From contig WFMW01000066.1 of the NCBI GenBank assembly GCA_015488885.1, positions 29,057 through 93,056 of the forward strand: a DNA stretch of 64,000 bases, given 5' to 3'. The notes under the pieces are model-generated. The model saw only the letters and a list, made by a program, of their open reading frames with translations, did no database searches and had not been told where the DNA came from. How positions within the stretch are numbered: the first letter of the stretch is position 1; the number at the start of each line of letters is the position of its first letter. This DNA is from Gammaproteobacteria bacterium. Lineage in GTDB: Bacteria; Pseudomonadota; Gammaproteobacteria; SZUA-229. The translations under genes were made by a program, and so were the position numbers. Shown here in pieces: positions 26,119 through 35,805 of the stretch.

Positions 26119-27516
26119 ATGCTGGATTTAAATAAAATAACGCAGGTAGATTTAACGCAGCCAGGTTTAACCCTATGGGTACCGCTGGTAGTATTGATAA
26201 TAGCGATTATTCTTCTGCTGCTCAGGCTGGGTCATAAACTGTTGCAGGTAGATCAACGACAGCATGAACAGCAGATGTTGCAGGCTAATTTAATGACGCA
26301 GTTACAGCAGTCACAGCAGCAGGCACGCGAAACACAGATGCAGGCGATTGCGGGGCTTCAGGCTCACCTGGAACAGCGTTTTGGTGCCATGCAGCAGTCA
26401 CTGGAAAAACGCCTGGCCGAAACGTCGCAGGCATCGATTGAACGACTGGCAAAATCCAGTGAATTAATGCAGCAGGCATTACAGGCACAGTTGCAAAGCC
26501 TGCATCATCTTAAAGCTGATTTTGAACAGCGGTTTGGTGCCATGCAGCAGGGTATTGAAAAACGTCTGGGTGAAATGTCTAAAAGCAGTATGGCGAGTTT
26601 TGCACAGTCGAATGAACAGCTACAGGAAGTGTTACACAAACGTCTGACTGAAATGAGTGGCATTGTTGAGCAGCGGCTGGAAAAAGGCTTTGAAAAAACC
26701 ACCGAAACCTTTACTGATGTGGTGAAAAGGCTGGCATTGATTGATGCCGCGCAGCAACGTATTACCGAATTATCGACGAATGTCGTCAGTCTACAGGAAG
26801 TATTAACCGACAAACGTTCACGTGGCGCTTTTGGCGAAGTGCAGATGGCAGCGTTGATTCGCAATGTAATGCCGGAAGACAGTTATGCATTACAGCATAC
26901 TTTAAGTAATGGTACCCGGGTGGACTGTATGATGTTTCTGCCCGAGCCGAGCGGTAATGTTGCCATTGATTCAAAATTTCCGCTTAATTCGTATCAGAAA
27001 ATGATGGATAATGAGGCCACTGAAGGTGAGCGGCAACTGGCTGAAAGGCAGTTTCGGCAGGATATAAAAAAACATATTAAAGATATTGCCAGTAAATATA
27101 TTATTGCGGATGAAACCGCCGATGGCGCGATTATGTTTATTCCGGCTGAAGCGGTGTTTGCTGAAATTCATGCACATCAGCCACAACTGGTTGAAGAGGC
27201 ACAGCGTGCGCGGGTATGGATGGTGTCACCCACCACAATGATGGCGGTACTGACCACAGCCAGGGCGGTATTAAAAGATTCAGCGACGCGCAAACAGGTT
27301 CATGTTATCCAGGCACATCTGGTCGCTCTGGGTAAGGATTTTGAGCGTTTCCGTAAACGTATGGATAATCTGTCCAAACATATTCAGCAGGCACATAAGG
27401 ATGTGGAGGAAGTGCATATCTCAGCGGGTAAAATCAGCGGGCGTTTCGAGAAGATAGAAAAAGTAGAAATTCCTCAGGAAGAAGATGTTGCCCTCATTGA
27501 AAAGGATAAACAATGA
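26119..27516 (+). CDS. rmuC: RmuC-family DNA recombination protein
   Basis: A 465-residue protein with an N-terminal membrane helix (LWVPLVVLIIAIILLLLRLG), a long coiled coil (about 45-210) containing two similar units (HLEQRFGAMQQSLEKRLAE and DFEQRFGAMQQGIEKRLGE), then the RmuC nuclease-like domain (RGAFGEVQMAALIRNVMPEDSY ... DSKFPLNSY). The family limits recombination at inverted repeats. The length matches E. coli RmuC. Its last codons overlap the next gene by 4 bp. Confidence 0.9.
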   Translation: MLDLNKITQVDLTQPGLTLWVPLVVLIIAIILLLLRLGHKLLQVDQRQHEQQMLQANLMTQLQQSQQQARETQMQAIAGLQAHLEQRFGAMQQSLEKRLAETSQASIERLAKSSELMQQALQAQLQSLHHLKADFEQRFGAMQQGIEKRLGEMSKSSMASFAQSNEQLQEVLHKRLTEMSGIVEQRLEKGFEKTTETFTDVVKRLALIDAAQQRITELSTNVVSLQEVLTDKRSRGAFGEVQMAALIRNVMPEDSYALQHTLSNGTRVDCMMFLPEPSGNVAIDSKFPLNSYQKMMDNEATEGERQLAERQFRQDIKKHIKDIASKYIIADETADGAIMFIPAEAVFAEIHAHQPQLVEEAQRARVWMVSPTTMMAVLTTARAVLKDSATRKQVHVIQAHLVALGKDFERFRKRMDNLSKHIQQAHKDVEEVHISAGKISGRFEKIEKVEIPQEEDVALIEKDKQ

Positions 27517-28541
27517 CACAAATGAATCAGGGTTTTTCGCCAGCGGCCAGAATATTGCTGGTGATGGCAGCAGTGGTTATTATTATTGCAGGGATGAAAC
27601 AGGCAGCCCCCTTGCTGGTGCCATTTTTACTATCAGTCTTTATTTCAGTAATCAGTTTTCCACCAGTGTGCCGTTTGCAACAGAAAGGATTAAGTCAGGG
27701 GCTGGCATTATTTATCGTGATTTCTATAGTGTTTCTTAGTGGTCTGGCGCTGGCATTACTGGTCGGTTCGTCACTGGATGATTTTAGCCGTGCAGCACCG
27801 GCATATCAGCAGAAAATTTCACTTCAGTGGGCGCATATTATTGTCTGGTTAAACGGCCATGGTATGCCGGTGTCACAGACGCTTAGCAATACCTTAAATC
27901 CAGGTGCCGCGCTAAGTTTTGTGACCTCCATACTGGCCGGGTTTGGTAAAGTGCTGGCCAATTCTTTTCTGATTTTTCTAACTGTTATTTTTATTCTGGT
28001 TGAGGCCTGTGGCCTGACAAGCAAGCTGATGATCAACCATATTAAATCTGACGAACCGCATATAAGTGAAATATTTGTCAGTAAATTACGCGCCTATATG
28101 AGCATTAAAACCATGGTCAGTTTGCTTACCGGTATACTGGTGGCAGCCTTTCTCTGGTTAATGGGGGTCGATTATCCGGCTTTGTGGGGGGTACTGGCTT
28201 TTATGCTTAACTTTGTGCCCAATATCGGTTCAATTATTGCGGCAGTTCCCGTTGTACTGCTGACGCTGGTGCAGCTGGGACCGGTGAGCGCCATTGTTGT
28301 TGCGGTGGCTTATATGGTTATTAATGTTGTGATTGGCAGTATTGTCGAGCCAAGGTTAATGGGTAAAGGACTCGGCTTGTCTACACTGATTGTATTTGTT
28401 TCGCTGGTTTTCTGGGGCTGGGTACTGGGGCCAGTTGGCATGTTATTGTCAGTACCGTTAACCATTACTTTAAAACTGGCATTAGACAGTAAACCGGAGA
28501 CGCAATGGCTGGGTAATTTGCTTGGTTCTAACGATGCCTGA
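27513..28541 (+). CDS. AI-2E family permease
   Basis: A 342-residue polytopic protein with about eight hydrophobic segments, including the family's C-terminal region (LWGVLAFMLNFVPNIGSIIAA and GSIVEPRLMGKGLGLSTLIV). Family members are named for TqsA but many exchange ions or export unknown solutes, so no substrate is assigned. It overlaps rmuC by 4 bp and converges with the PilZ gene. Confidence 0.85.
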   Translation: MTQMNQGFSPAARILLVMAAVVIIIAGMKQAAPLLVPFLLSVFISVISFPPVCRLQQKGLSQGLALFIVISIVFLSGLALALLVGSSLDDFSRAAPAYQQKISLQWAHIIVWLNGHGMPVSQTLSNTLNPGAALSFVTSILAGFGKVLANSFLIFLTVIFILVEACGLTSKLMINHIKSDEPHISEIFVSKLRAYMSIKTMVSLLTGILVAAFLWLMGVDYPALWGVLAFMLNFVPNIGSIIAAVPVVLLTLVQLGPVSAIVVAVAYMVINVVIGSIVEPRLMGKGLGLSTLIVFVSLVFWGWVLGPVGMLLSVPLTITLKLALDSKPETQWLGNLLGSNDA

Positions 28542-28553
28542 AAAGCCAATAAC

Positions 28554-28835
28554 TTACGAAGCTTCCATCTCAATAAAAGCAACAGCAATACCTGCCGAGT
28601 CAGTGCGTACAATCACAGCATCTTTTTCAGTGGGTCGATTATTCACCAACGGGTTCTGATATTTTACATTCACCAGTTCCCCCAGAGGGTAGTGTTGCGG
28701 ATTGTCCATGTGTAGGAACAGGCCACCTTCACTAACGTTTTTCGTACTGACGGTATGTGGCGTATCTTGCAGAAACTGGAGAATAATGTTTATCTGTATA
28801 TCTGCTCTAGGGTGTGCACGTAGATCTTCAGCCAT
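28554..28835 (-). CDS. PilZ-domain protein
   Basis: A 93-residue single-domain protein. The N-terminal RAHPRADI fits the RxxxR half of the c-di-GMP motif and VSEGGLFLH fits the (D/N)xSxxG half, with Val in place of Asp/Asn. It is likely a c-di-GMP effector, possibly linked to the pilus, whose MshE-type ATPase is also a c-di-GMP receptor family. The partner is unknown. Confidence 0.75.
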   Translation of the reverse strand: MAEDLRAHPRADIQINIILQFLQDTPHTVSTKNVSEGGLFLHMDNPQHYPLGELVNVKYQNPLVNNRPTEKDAVIVRTDSAGIAVAFIEMEAS

Positions 28836-28890
28836 GGTATTTACCCTGCTATGGTATGTAAAAAAGACTAAATATTAGGCATTTAATTTA

Positions 28891-28909
28891 GCATCATGAT
28901 ACATGATGC
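28891..28909. promoter_or_regulatory. Palindrome between PilZ and LplT-like genes
   Basis: GCATCATG-ATA-CATGATGC, perfect 8-bp arms in the 168-bp divergent gap. It may be an operator for either gene. Confidence 0.4.
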
Positions 28910-29003
28910 GTATCCTGTTTATATAGACGCTGAATGAGAAATAGCCAGAAATATTCTGATTAATAGCGGCTAATTTTAGCCTGGCTGGTAAAAGAATAAT
29001 GTC

Positions 29004-30359
29004 ATGGAAAAATCAACAAACCCGTTTACTCTGTTAACGCAAAAGCGTTTTCTACCCTATTTCATTACCCAGTTTCTGGGTGCATTTAATGATAATGTTT
29101 TTAAAAATGCGTTAATTATTCTTATTGCTTTTCAGGGCTCAAAAATGACAAACCTGAATACTGATTTTTTGATTAATCTTAGTGCAGGGTTGTTTATTCT
29201 GCCTTTCTTTTTATTTTCGGCAACCGCTGGTCAGTGGATTGAAAGGCAGAACAAGGATAAAGCGATTCGATTCATTAAATTAGTTGAAGTTATTATTATG
29301 TCGCTGGCAGCGTTTGCATTTATGGAAGGTGCCCTGTATGCATTGATTGCTCTGTTGTTTCTAATGGGAACGCAGTCAACTTTTTTTGGCCCGGTCAAGT
29401 ACAGTTATATCCCGCAGCAGTTAAATGAAAATGAACTGGTTGAAGGTAATGCACTGGTACAGATGGGTACGTTTGCAGCAATTTTAACGGGCACCATGCT
29501 GGGAGGGCTTTTGATTGGAGGTGATGCGGGCAGACAGAATGTCAGTATTGCTGTTATCGTGATTGCGGTGCTGGGCTATTTGTCCAGTCGTGCCATACCT
29601 TTGACACCAGCAGCAGATGCAAAGTTGAAAATAAACTGGAACGTGTTCTCGGAAACAATAAAAAATATTCGTTTTTTAACACATAACCGTACGGTATTTT
29701 TGTCTGTGCTGGGTATTTCCTGGTTCTGGTTTCTGGGTGCAAGTTATCTGGTACAGCTGCCTGCTTTTACCAAAACGGCATTAGGCGGTAATGAGCAGGT
29801 GGTTACCTTATTGCTGACATTGTTTACCCTGGGAATTGGTGTGGGGTCGTTGTCCTGTAATAAATTATCGGAGAACAAAGTTGAACTGGGTCTGGTGCCA
29901 TTGGGTTCCATTGGTTTAACCGTATCTGGGATAGATATGTATTTCGCGCAACCTGATTTAATAGTGAGATCCGTTATTGACCTCAAGGTATTCCTGTCCA
30001 TCACTTATATGCATTTGATGCTAGATATTGTTTTTATCGGTTTTTTTGGTGGCCTTTATATTGTCCCTTTGTTTTCGCTGGTGCAGCAGCGCAGTGAGCC
30101 AAAACATCTATCGCGGGTGATTGCCGGTAATAATATATTGAATGCTTTATTGATGGTATTATCGGCCATTTTTGCAATGGTTTTGCTTGGCTCAGGGGTG
30201 AGTATTAAACAGTTATTCCTTGTTGTTGCCATATTAAATGCAGTAATAGCTCTTTGTATCTACACACTGGCACCCGAATTTTTTATGCGTTTTCGTATTA
30301 TAGTATGGATGTTCTTAAGAAGAATGTGGTTTATGCTAACACAATTTAACAGACAATAA
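29004..30359 (+). CDS. lplT: LplT-like MFS lysophospholipid transporter
   Basis: A 451-residue major facilitator protein with the family N-terminus (FLPYFITQFLGAFNDNVFKNALIIL) and the segment STFFGPVKYSYIPQQLNENELVEGNALVQMGTF typical of LplT and of the transporter part of Aas fusions. It probably flips lysophospholipids inward for re-acylation. The acyltransferase partner is not adjacent. A terminator follows at once. Confidence 0.82.
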   Translation: MEKSTNPFTLLTQKRFLPYFITQFLGAFNDNVFKNALIILIAFQGSKMTNLNTDFLINLSAGLFILPFFLFSATAGQWIERQNKDKAIRFIKLVEVIIMSLAAFAFMEGALYALIALLFLMGTQSTFFGPVKYSYIPQQLNENELVEGNALVQMGTFAAILTGTMLGGLLIGGDAGRQNVSIAVIVIAVLGYLSSRAIPLTPAADAKLKINWNVFSETIKNIRFLTHNRTVFLSVLGISWFWFLGASYLVQLPAFTKTALGGNEQVVTLLLTLFTLGIGVGSLSCNKLSENKVELGLVPLGSIGLTVSGIDMYFAQPDLIVRSVIDLKVFLSITYMHLMLDIVFIGFFGGLYIVPLFSLVQQRSEPKHLSRVIAGNNILNALLMVLSAIFAMVLLGSGVSIKQLFLVVAILNAVIALCIYTLAPEFFMRFRIIVWMFLRRMWFMLTQFNRQ

Positions 30360-30387
30360 AAAACCACCCTGGCGGTGGCTTTTTATT
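30360..30387 (+). terminator. Rho-independent terminator after lplT
   Basis: Stem CCACC / GGTGG (30364-30378) with loop CTGGC, A-run before and TTTTT after. It begins within a few bases of the lplT stop. Confidence 0.8.
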
Positions 30388-30419
30388 ATGTAACCCGGTC
30401 AGGTTATAGTGACATAGGG

Positions 30420-30812
30420 TTAAACTTTTCCCATGGCAGCAAAACTTTTGATGAATGGCCCTGCCATACGAGGGTCTGAAATCATGGCTTTAAAATCACC
30501 TGTTTTGAATTTCATTTTGCCAGTGGTAAAAGCTAAACCTAAACCCGTCATGCCTATGCCTTTGGCTAACCACTTATCCCAGTTTTTCTGTTCGGCGCGT
30601 ATATCCCAGTTCAGGACGCGGCCATCATAAGCACCGGCTTCAGTTACTTCACCATTAACAACGTTAATAAAGCCTAAACAGCTATCATCATGTGGGAAGC
30701 CGTAGCCAATCGTTGAGTTAAAGTTAATTTTTGCCAGTGCTTCATGAAGCGCTGGTTCTGCATTCCACTTTTCCTGAAAACCTTTCATCCAGGCATCATC
30801 AAATAAAGCCAT
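30420..30812 (-). CDS. SCP2-like sterol/lipid carrier domain protein
   Basis: The start is taken at ATG 30812 (MALFDDAWMKG), which has GGAG 9 bp upstream; a longer reading adds five residues. The 130-residue product ends in KMKFKTGDFKAMISDPRMAGPFIKSFAAMG, resembling the C-terminal half of SCP2-type lipid-binding domains. The function is unknown; members bind hydrophobic ligands. It converges with lplT. The 270-bp gap beyond its start contains no gene that I can see. Confidence 0.55.
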   Translation of the reverse strand: MALFDDAWMKGFQEKWNAEPALHEALAKINFNSTIGYGFPHDDSCLGFINVVNGEVTEAGAYDGRVLNWDIRAEQKNWDKWLAKGIGMTGLGLAFTTGKMKFKTGDFKAMISDPRMAGPFIKSFAAMGKV

Positions 30813-31079
30813 TTTATCTCTCCGCATTTATTGGGCTAATCTTATTTCTGTATCTACCTGGTAAACAAAAATAATGCCCGCCGGGTAGAAGGTAATAAAA
30901 TATAAAGTTATTGTGTTCTTTTAAAATATTAATACGTTTTTTTATCTAACCATTTGGAATACTAACATAAGCGAATCTATATCGAAAGAGATAGAAATAA
31001 AAATCAACTCTCTACTCAGCATTCAGGCTAACAATGTTATTTCTTAATAAGAGGCAGTCTAAACAAGGCGGGATGTTGC

Positions 31080-31676
31080 CTATTTTAATTCCATGGAGAT
31101 GGCATTAATATTATGCCGGCGTAGTATTTTCTGGTTACGATAGAGTTGCCTGGTATTGGGGTAGGGGCCGGTGCGTACGCGATGCCATGGGTGATTATTG
31201 ACCATGACATGTTGAATATTGGCCTGTAGCCCAAAAAAAGCCAGTTTGGCTTTGAGCTTTTCTGCATCACTCAGATTCTGAAAAGAGCCAATCTGTAAGA
31301 TATATTTCTTGCCGGTTGGTGTATGTGCCTGAGTTTTTTTATTTTTTATCTTTGGTGGCTGGGTTTCAGATTCGGGGATTAATACCTCCATACCACGCAA
31401 TAAAGTGTAGAAGGTATATTTTGGTGGTTTTTTTGCTGTATTATCAGCTTTCCTGTCAACCTTATGTTGCTGTGAGTGCGGTTTTTTTGCCGACTTGAGT
31501 TTATTTAATTCTGCACTGACCGCAGTTTTAAAGGAGGTTCCTGAGGCAGGTTGTTTGTCCAGATAAACAATAAATGCGACAAATAGACCAATGGTAAGTC
31601 CGGCCAGTAACCACAGATAGCCAGGTAGCATTTTTTTCTGTTTGCGTTTTTTTCTGGCTTTGTAGGTGGCAGGCAT
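31080..31676 (-). CDS. SPOR-domain membrane protein (FtsN-like layout)
   Basis: The start is placed at ATG 31676, preceded by AGGTGG at 8 bp; a GTG at 31688 is the alternative. A basic cytoplasmic tail (KARKKRKQKK) leads to one membrane helix (YLWLLAGLTIGLFVAFIVYL), a Lys/Pro-rich linker, and a C-terminal SPOR domain (KKYILQIGSFQNLSDAEKLKAKLAFFG...HRVRTGPY). SPOR domains bind denuded septal peptidoglycan. It follows argS directly, as ftsN-like genes often do. The length (about 198) is shorter than E. coli FtsN. Confidence 0.85.
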   Translation of the reverse strand: MPATYKARKKRKQKKMLPGYLWLLAGLTIGLFVAFIVYLDKQPASGTSFKTAVSAELNKLKSAKKPHSQQHKVDRKADNTAKKPPKYTFYTLLRGMEVLIPESETQPPKIKNKKTQAHTPTGKKYILQIGSFQNLSDAEKLKAKLAFFGLQANIQHVMVNNHPWHRVRTGPYPNTRQLYRNQKILRRHNINAISMELK

Positions 31677-31688
31677 ATTTTTATCCAC

Positions 31689-33446
31689 CTACATTTTTTC
31701 TGGTGCGCTCACACCCAGTAAAGTCAGCCCGTTGGATAACACCTGCCGGGTCGCTAAAATCAGATTCAGGCGTGCGTTGCGTAAATTTTTATCCTCAATA
31801 ATAAAATGATGGGCGTTATAGTAAGCATGCAGAAGGTTGGCGAGTTCACGTAAATAGTGTGCCAGCAAATGGGGTTCGGCATTACAGGCAGACTTGTGGA
31901 TAATATCCGGGTAGGCAGCCAGTTTGGTCATAAGTTCGGTTTCATGTTTTTCGGTCAGCTTATGTAAATTTTTATTGCCCGTGTCTGGCTTATGCTGTAA
32001 CTGTTTTTCTTTAAGCTGGGTCATAACGCTGCAAATGCGTGCATGAGCATATTGAATATAATATACCGGATTGTCATTGCTTTGCGATTTGGCCAGATCA
32101 AGGTCAAAATCCATATGTTGTTCGCATTTGCGCATCACATAAAAAAAGCGGGCTGCATCGGTGCCAACTTCTTCACGTAGTTGACGTAAGGTCACAAAGG
32201 AACCTGATCGTGTTGACATGGGAACACGTTCGCCGTGGCGATACAGGTTGGCAAACTGCACCAGTAAAATAGTCAGTTTGTCTGCGGATTCGCCGAGTGC
32301 AGAGATAGCCGCTTTCACCCGCGCCACATAGCCGTGATGGTCGGCTCCCCAGATATTAATCACCCGCTGATAGCCGCGCTGAAATTTGTCCAGATGGTAG
32401 GCGATATCTGAAGCAAAATAGGTATGGGTGCCATTATCACGGATAATGACACGGTCTTTTTCGTCGCCAAACCGGGTTGACAGAAACCACTGTGCACCCT
32501 GACGTTCTTCGATGTAACCGGCCTGTTGCAGTTGCTCAACGGCCTGGGTGATTAAGCCGCGGTCTGCCAGGGTCTGTTCGCTGTACCAGTTTTCAAATAT
32601 GACGCCGAATTCTTCCAGATCCTGGCGGATATCAGCAAGAATACTGCTTAAACCGGCGTTAAAAATAATCTGATAATTATCCTTGCCGAGTAATTCGCGG
32701 GCACGAGTGATGAGCGCGTCAATGTAAAGTTCCCGGTCACCGCCTTCAGCTTCATCAGTCGGAAGTTTCTGTATTACTACTTCGGCTGTTTGTACAAATT
32801 TCGTCTGATGAGCCTGTTTGATCTGTTCCGCAATATCAAAAATATAGGCTTCACTTTTGTAGCCATTACTGGGGAACGGAAGTTTGATATCAAAGGATTG
32901 CAGATAACGTATCCAGATACTGACAGCGAGAATATTCATCTGCCGACCGGCATCATTGACATAATATTCACAGTCAACTTCATAACCGGTGGCACGCATT
33001 AACGCTGCCAATGTGGCACCATAAGCTGCACCGCGCCCGTGTCCAACATGCAGCGGGCCAGTCGGATTGGCAGAAACAAATTCCAGTTGAACTCTTTCGC
33101 CACCGCCAGCCTGGCTGTGACCATAATGGGTTTTCTGTTGCAGAATCTGCCGAATAACATCCAGCGACCTTGCTTCTGCCTGATAAAAATTAATAAATCC
33201 AGGCCCGGCGATTTCAGCTTTAGTCACTGCCGGGTCAGCAGGCAGATAGTTGATAATATGTTGTGCAATATCGCGTGGTGACATGGCGGCCTGTTTTGCC
33301 AGCGTCATGGCAATATTGCTGCTAAAGTCACCAAAACGGGCATCTCTGGTACGGCTAACCTGAATGGCAGGCAGGGTTTTTATTATATTTTCGTTCACCA
33401 GTGTCTGTAAAGACTGCTGGAGCAAAGCTTCGATTTTCTGTTTCAA
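31689..33446 (-). CDS. argS: Arginyl-tRNA synthetase
   Basis: A 585-residue class I synthetase charging tRNA-Arg. The Add-1 domain is at the N-terminus; the HIGH signature is PTGPLHVGHGRGAAYG; the KMSKS equivalent is VPMSTRSG. The C-terminal anticodon-binding helices include YIQYAHARICSV. Length is normal. The SPOR protein gene follows immediately on the same strand. Confidence 0.96.
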   Translation of the reverse strand: MKQKIEALLQQSLQTLVNENIIKTLPAIQVSRTRDARFGDFSSNIAMTLAKQAAMSPRDIAQHIINYLPADPAVTKAEIAGPGFINFYQAEARSLDVIRQILQQKTHYGHSQAGGGERVQLEFVSANPTGPLHVGHGRGAAYGATLAALMRATGYEVDCEYYVNDAGRQMNILAVSIWIRYLQSFDIKLPFPSNGYKSEAYIFDIAEQIKQAHQTKFVQTAEVVIQKLPTDEAEGGDRELYIDALITRARELLGKDNYQIIFNAGLSSILADIRQDLEEFGVIFENWYSEQTLADRGLITQAVEQLQQAGYIEERQGAQWFLSTRFGDEKDRVIIRDNGTHTYFASDIAYHLDKFQRGYQRVINIWGADHHGYVARVKAAISALGESADKLTILLVQFANLYRHGERVPMSTRSGSFVTLRQLREEVGTDAARFFYVMRKCEQHMDFDLDLAKSQSNDNPVYYIQYAHARICSVMTQLKEKQLQHKPDTGNKNLHKLTEKHETELMTKLAAYPDIIHKSACNAEPHLLAHYLRELANLLHAYYNAHHFIIEDKNLRNARLNLILATRQVLSNGLTLLGVSAPEKM

Positions 33447-33579
33447 TGGACTGGTTTCAGGTATTTTTCAAGGCGTGTAATTATACGTTAAACGGACAGG
33501 AAAGTTAGCAGTTAAAAGTAAAGGACATAGCAGGGTTTTGTCTTTTATCTTTAACGGCTAACGACCAACAATGTTTTAG

Positions 33580-35805
33580 CTAAAAAGTATCATAAGGATC
33601 CACATCGATCGACCAGCGTACTTTTCTGGCAGATTTTATTTTTCGCAGAAGGGGCAGACGGTATGACAGTAGTTGATGTAAAGGTTTTCGCTCTCTGGCC
33701 TGGAGCATCAGTTGATAACGATAACGCCCGGCACGGCGTTCCATCGGTGCGGGTAATGGGCCAAAAATATCCAGCTGAATATTGTTGCCGGTTTTAAACT
33801 GCGCGACAGCATCACTGAGAAACTGGCGGGCGTCATCACGGTAAATAGCATCACTTCTGATTAATATCAGATGCGTGCAGGGTGGTAGTCCGGTTGCTTT
33901 ACGTTCAGCCAGTGCGCTGGTGGCAAATTTTTCATAACCCTGATGCAATAAGGTCTGTAATAAAGGATGCTCGGGGTGGTGAGTTTGAATCAGCACTTCG
34001 CCGGGTTTATCAGCACGCCCGGCGCGCCCGGATACCTGTGTAATCAACTGTGCCAGATGTTCTGCAGCACGAAAATCGGTGCTGTATAAGGCCTGGTCGC
34101 TGTCAACAATGGCGACCAGGGTGACACCGGGAAAATCATGACCTTTAGCAAGCATCTGGGTACCAACCAGAATAGCGCTTTCACCACTATGTGCCTGCTG
34201 AAGTTTTTCTGCCAGTTTGCCTTTATTGCGGGTGGTATCACGGTCAATACGGCTAACCTGAAGCTGAGGAAAAGATGTCTGTAAAACGTTTTCAATACGC
34301 TCCGTCCCACTACCCATGGCGATAATCTCACTGCTGCCGCAGTTGGTGCACTTTACAGGTACCGGGCGTTGTATGCCGCAATGATGACAAAGTAGCCGCT
34401 GATGTTTTTTATGGTACGTCATATTCGCGTCACAGCGCGGGCATTGTGTTGTCCAGCCACAATGGTGACACAACAGCAGTGGCGCAAAGCCACGTCGGTT
34501 AATAAATAGCAGCACCTGGCCTTGCTGCTTGATGTGTTGTTTGATGCTGGCCAGGAGCGCATCGGATAAACCTTCGTGTAAGGGTTGATTGCACAAATTA
34601 ATTAACTGGATGGAGGGCAGGGGACGTTGATTGGGGCGTTGCCGTAAATAATGCCCCTGATAACGTTGTTCATTAATATTGTGCAGCGTTTCAAGTGAAG
34701 GGGTTGCCGAGCCGAGTATCACCGGGCAGTGTTGCTGCCTGGCGCGTACTATCGACAGGTCGCGGGCGTTATATCGAAAACCGTCCTGCTGTTTATAGGA
34801 GCCATCATGCTCTTCATCAACAATAATCATTCCCAGCTCTGGCATGGGGGTAAAAATGGACGAGCGCGTACCAATCACCACGTGAGCCTTGCCCGTGGAA
34901 GCGGCATACCAGGCAGTATAACGCTGGTTATCATTCAACCCTGAATGCAGTACAGCAATGGGGGTTTGTAAATGCTCGGCAAAGCGCCGGGTCAGTTGCG
35001 GGGTGAGGCTGATCTCGGGTACCAGTATGAGTATTTGCCGCTTTTGTGCAAGCATGTGCTGACTTAATGCCAGATAAACTTCCGTTTTTCCACTACCGGT
35101 GATGCCAAACAGACAGTGTATATTGCGATTATCCATTTCATGCCTGTCGTTAATGGCGCTTACCACTTTTTGCTGTTGCGGATTAAGTTTCAGTGTGGTG
35201 GGTGTTTGAGCCAATACGGGGGCTTGCCAGCAAAAAGTATGCCGGGTTTTGTTCACCAGATGTTTCTCTAACAACGCCTGCATCGCCTGGCGCCAGTTCG
35301 ATGTCTGTTGATTCAGTGTCTGACGCGATATTCCCTGAGTGTGTCTGGCCAGCAGCTGATAGAGTTGATATTGTTTCGGCGCACGTTTTTGAAGCTGCTG
35401 CAGGGTGGCCTTATCGGCTGGATTCGCCGACCAGACAGGCTCGCCTTCGGGGGCGCTAAAAGCATGTTTTAGCTGACGTAAATACACCGGTAAGGCGGCC
35501 TGCATGACCTCACCTGGTGGATACAGATAATAATTCGCCGCCCATTGTAACAGCTGCATCATGTGCGCAGGAAAAATCGCTGTCTTATCGGGGAGGGATA
35601 ACACGGCTTTAAGCTTCCCCGAGGGCAAAGCAGACTGATTAGTCTGTTCAATAATAATGCCCGTTAAACGCTGGCGACCAAAAGGCACCAGAACACGCAT
35701 CCCTGGCAGTACTGGATGATGGGCAAGTTCTGTTGGCAGTAAATAATCAAACAGGCCATAAACGGGGCTGGGAACAGCAATTTTCAGAACGTAATAGTCT
35801 GGCAT
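33580..35805 (-). CDS. priA: Primosomal helicase PriA
   Basis: A 741-residue superfamily 2 helicase that restarts stalled forks. It has the 3' DNA-binding domain, Walker A FGITGSGKTEVYL, DEEH box (VDEEHDGSYKQQDG), paired zinc motifs (CHHCGWTTQCPRCD and CHHC...CTNCGS) and motif VI region QVSGRAGRADKPGEV. It is complete. It transcribes away from the DnaA-box cluster just upstream. Confidence 0.96.
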   Translation of the reverse strand: MPDYYVLKIAVPSPVYGLFDYLLPTELAHHPVLPGMRVLVPFGRQRLTGIIIEQTNQSALPSGKLKAVLSLPDKTAIFPAHMMQLLQWAANYYLYPPGEVMQAALPVYLRQLKHAFSAPEGEPVWSANPADKATLQQLQKRAPKQYQLYQLLARHTQGISRQTLNQQTSNWRQAMQALLEKHLVNKTRHTFCWQAPVLAQTPTTLKLNPQQQKVVSAINDRHEMDNRNIHCLFGITGSGKTEVYLALSQHMLAQKRQILILVPEISLTPQLTRRFAEHLQTPIAVLHSGLNDNQRYTAWYAASTGKAHVVIGTRSSIFTPMPELGMIIVDEEHDGSYKQQDGFRYNARDLSIVRARQQHCPVILGSATPSLETLHNINEQRYQGHYLRQRPNQRPLPSIQLINLCNQPLHEGLSDALLASIKQHIKQQGQVLLFINRRGFAPLLLCHHCGWTTQCPRCDANMTYHKKHQRLLCHHCGIQRPVPVKCTNCGSSEIIAMGSGTERIENVLQTSFPQLQVSRIDRDTTRNKGKLAEKLQQAHSGESAILVGTQMLAKGHDFPGVTLVAIVDSDQALYSTDFRAAEHLAQLITQVSGRAGRADKPGEVLIQTHHPEHPLLQTLLHQGYEKFATSALAERKATGLPPCTHLILIRSDAIYRDDARQFLSDAVAQFKTGNNIQLDIFGPLPAPMERRAGRYRYQLMLQARERKPLHQLLSYRLPLLRKIKSARKVRWSIDVDPYDTF

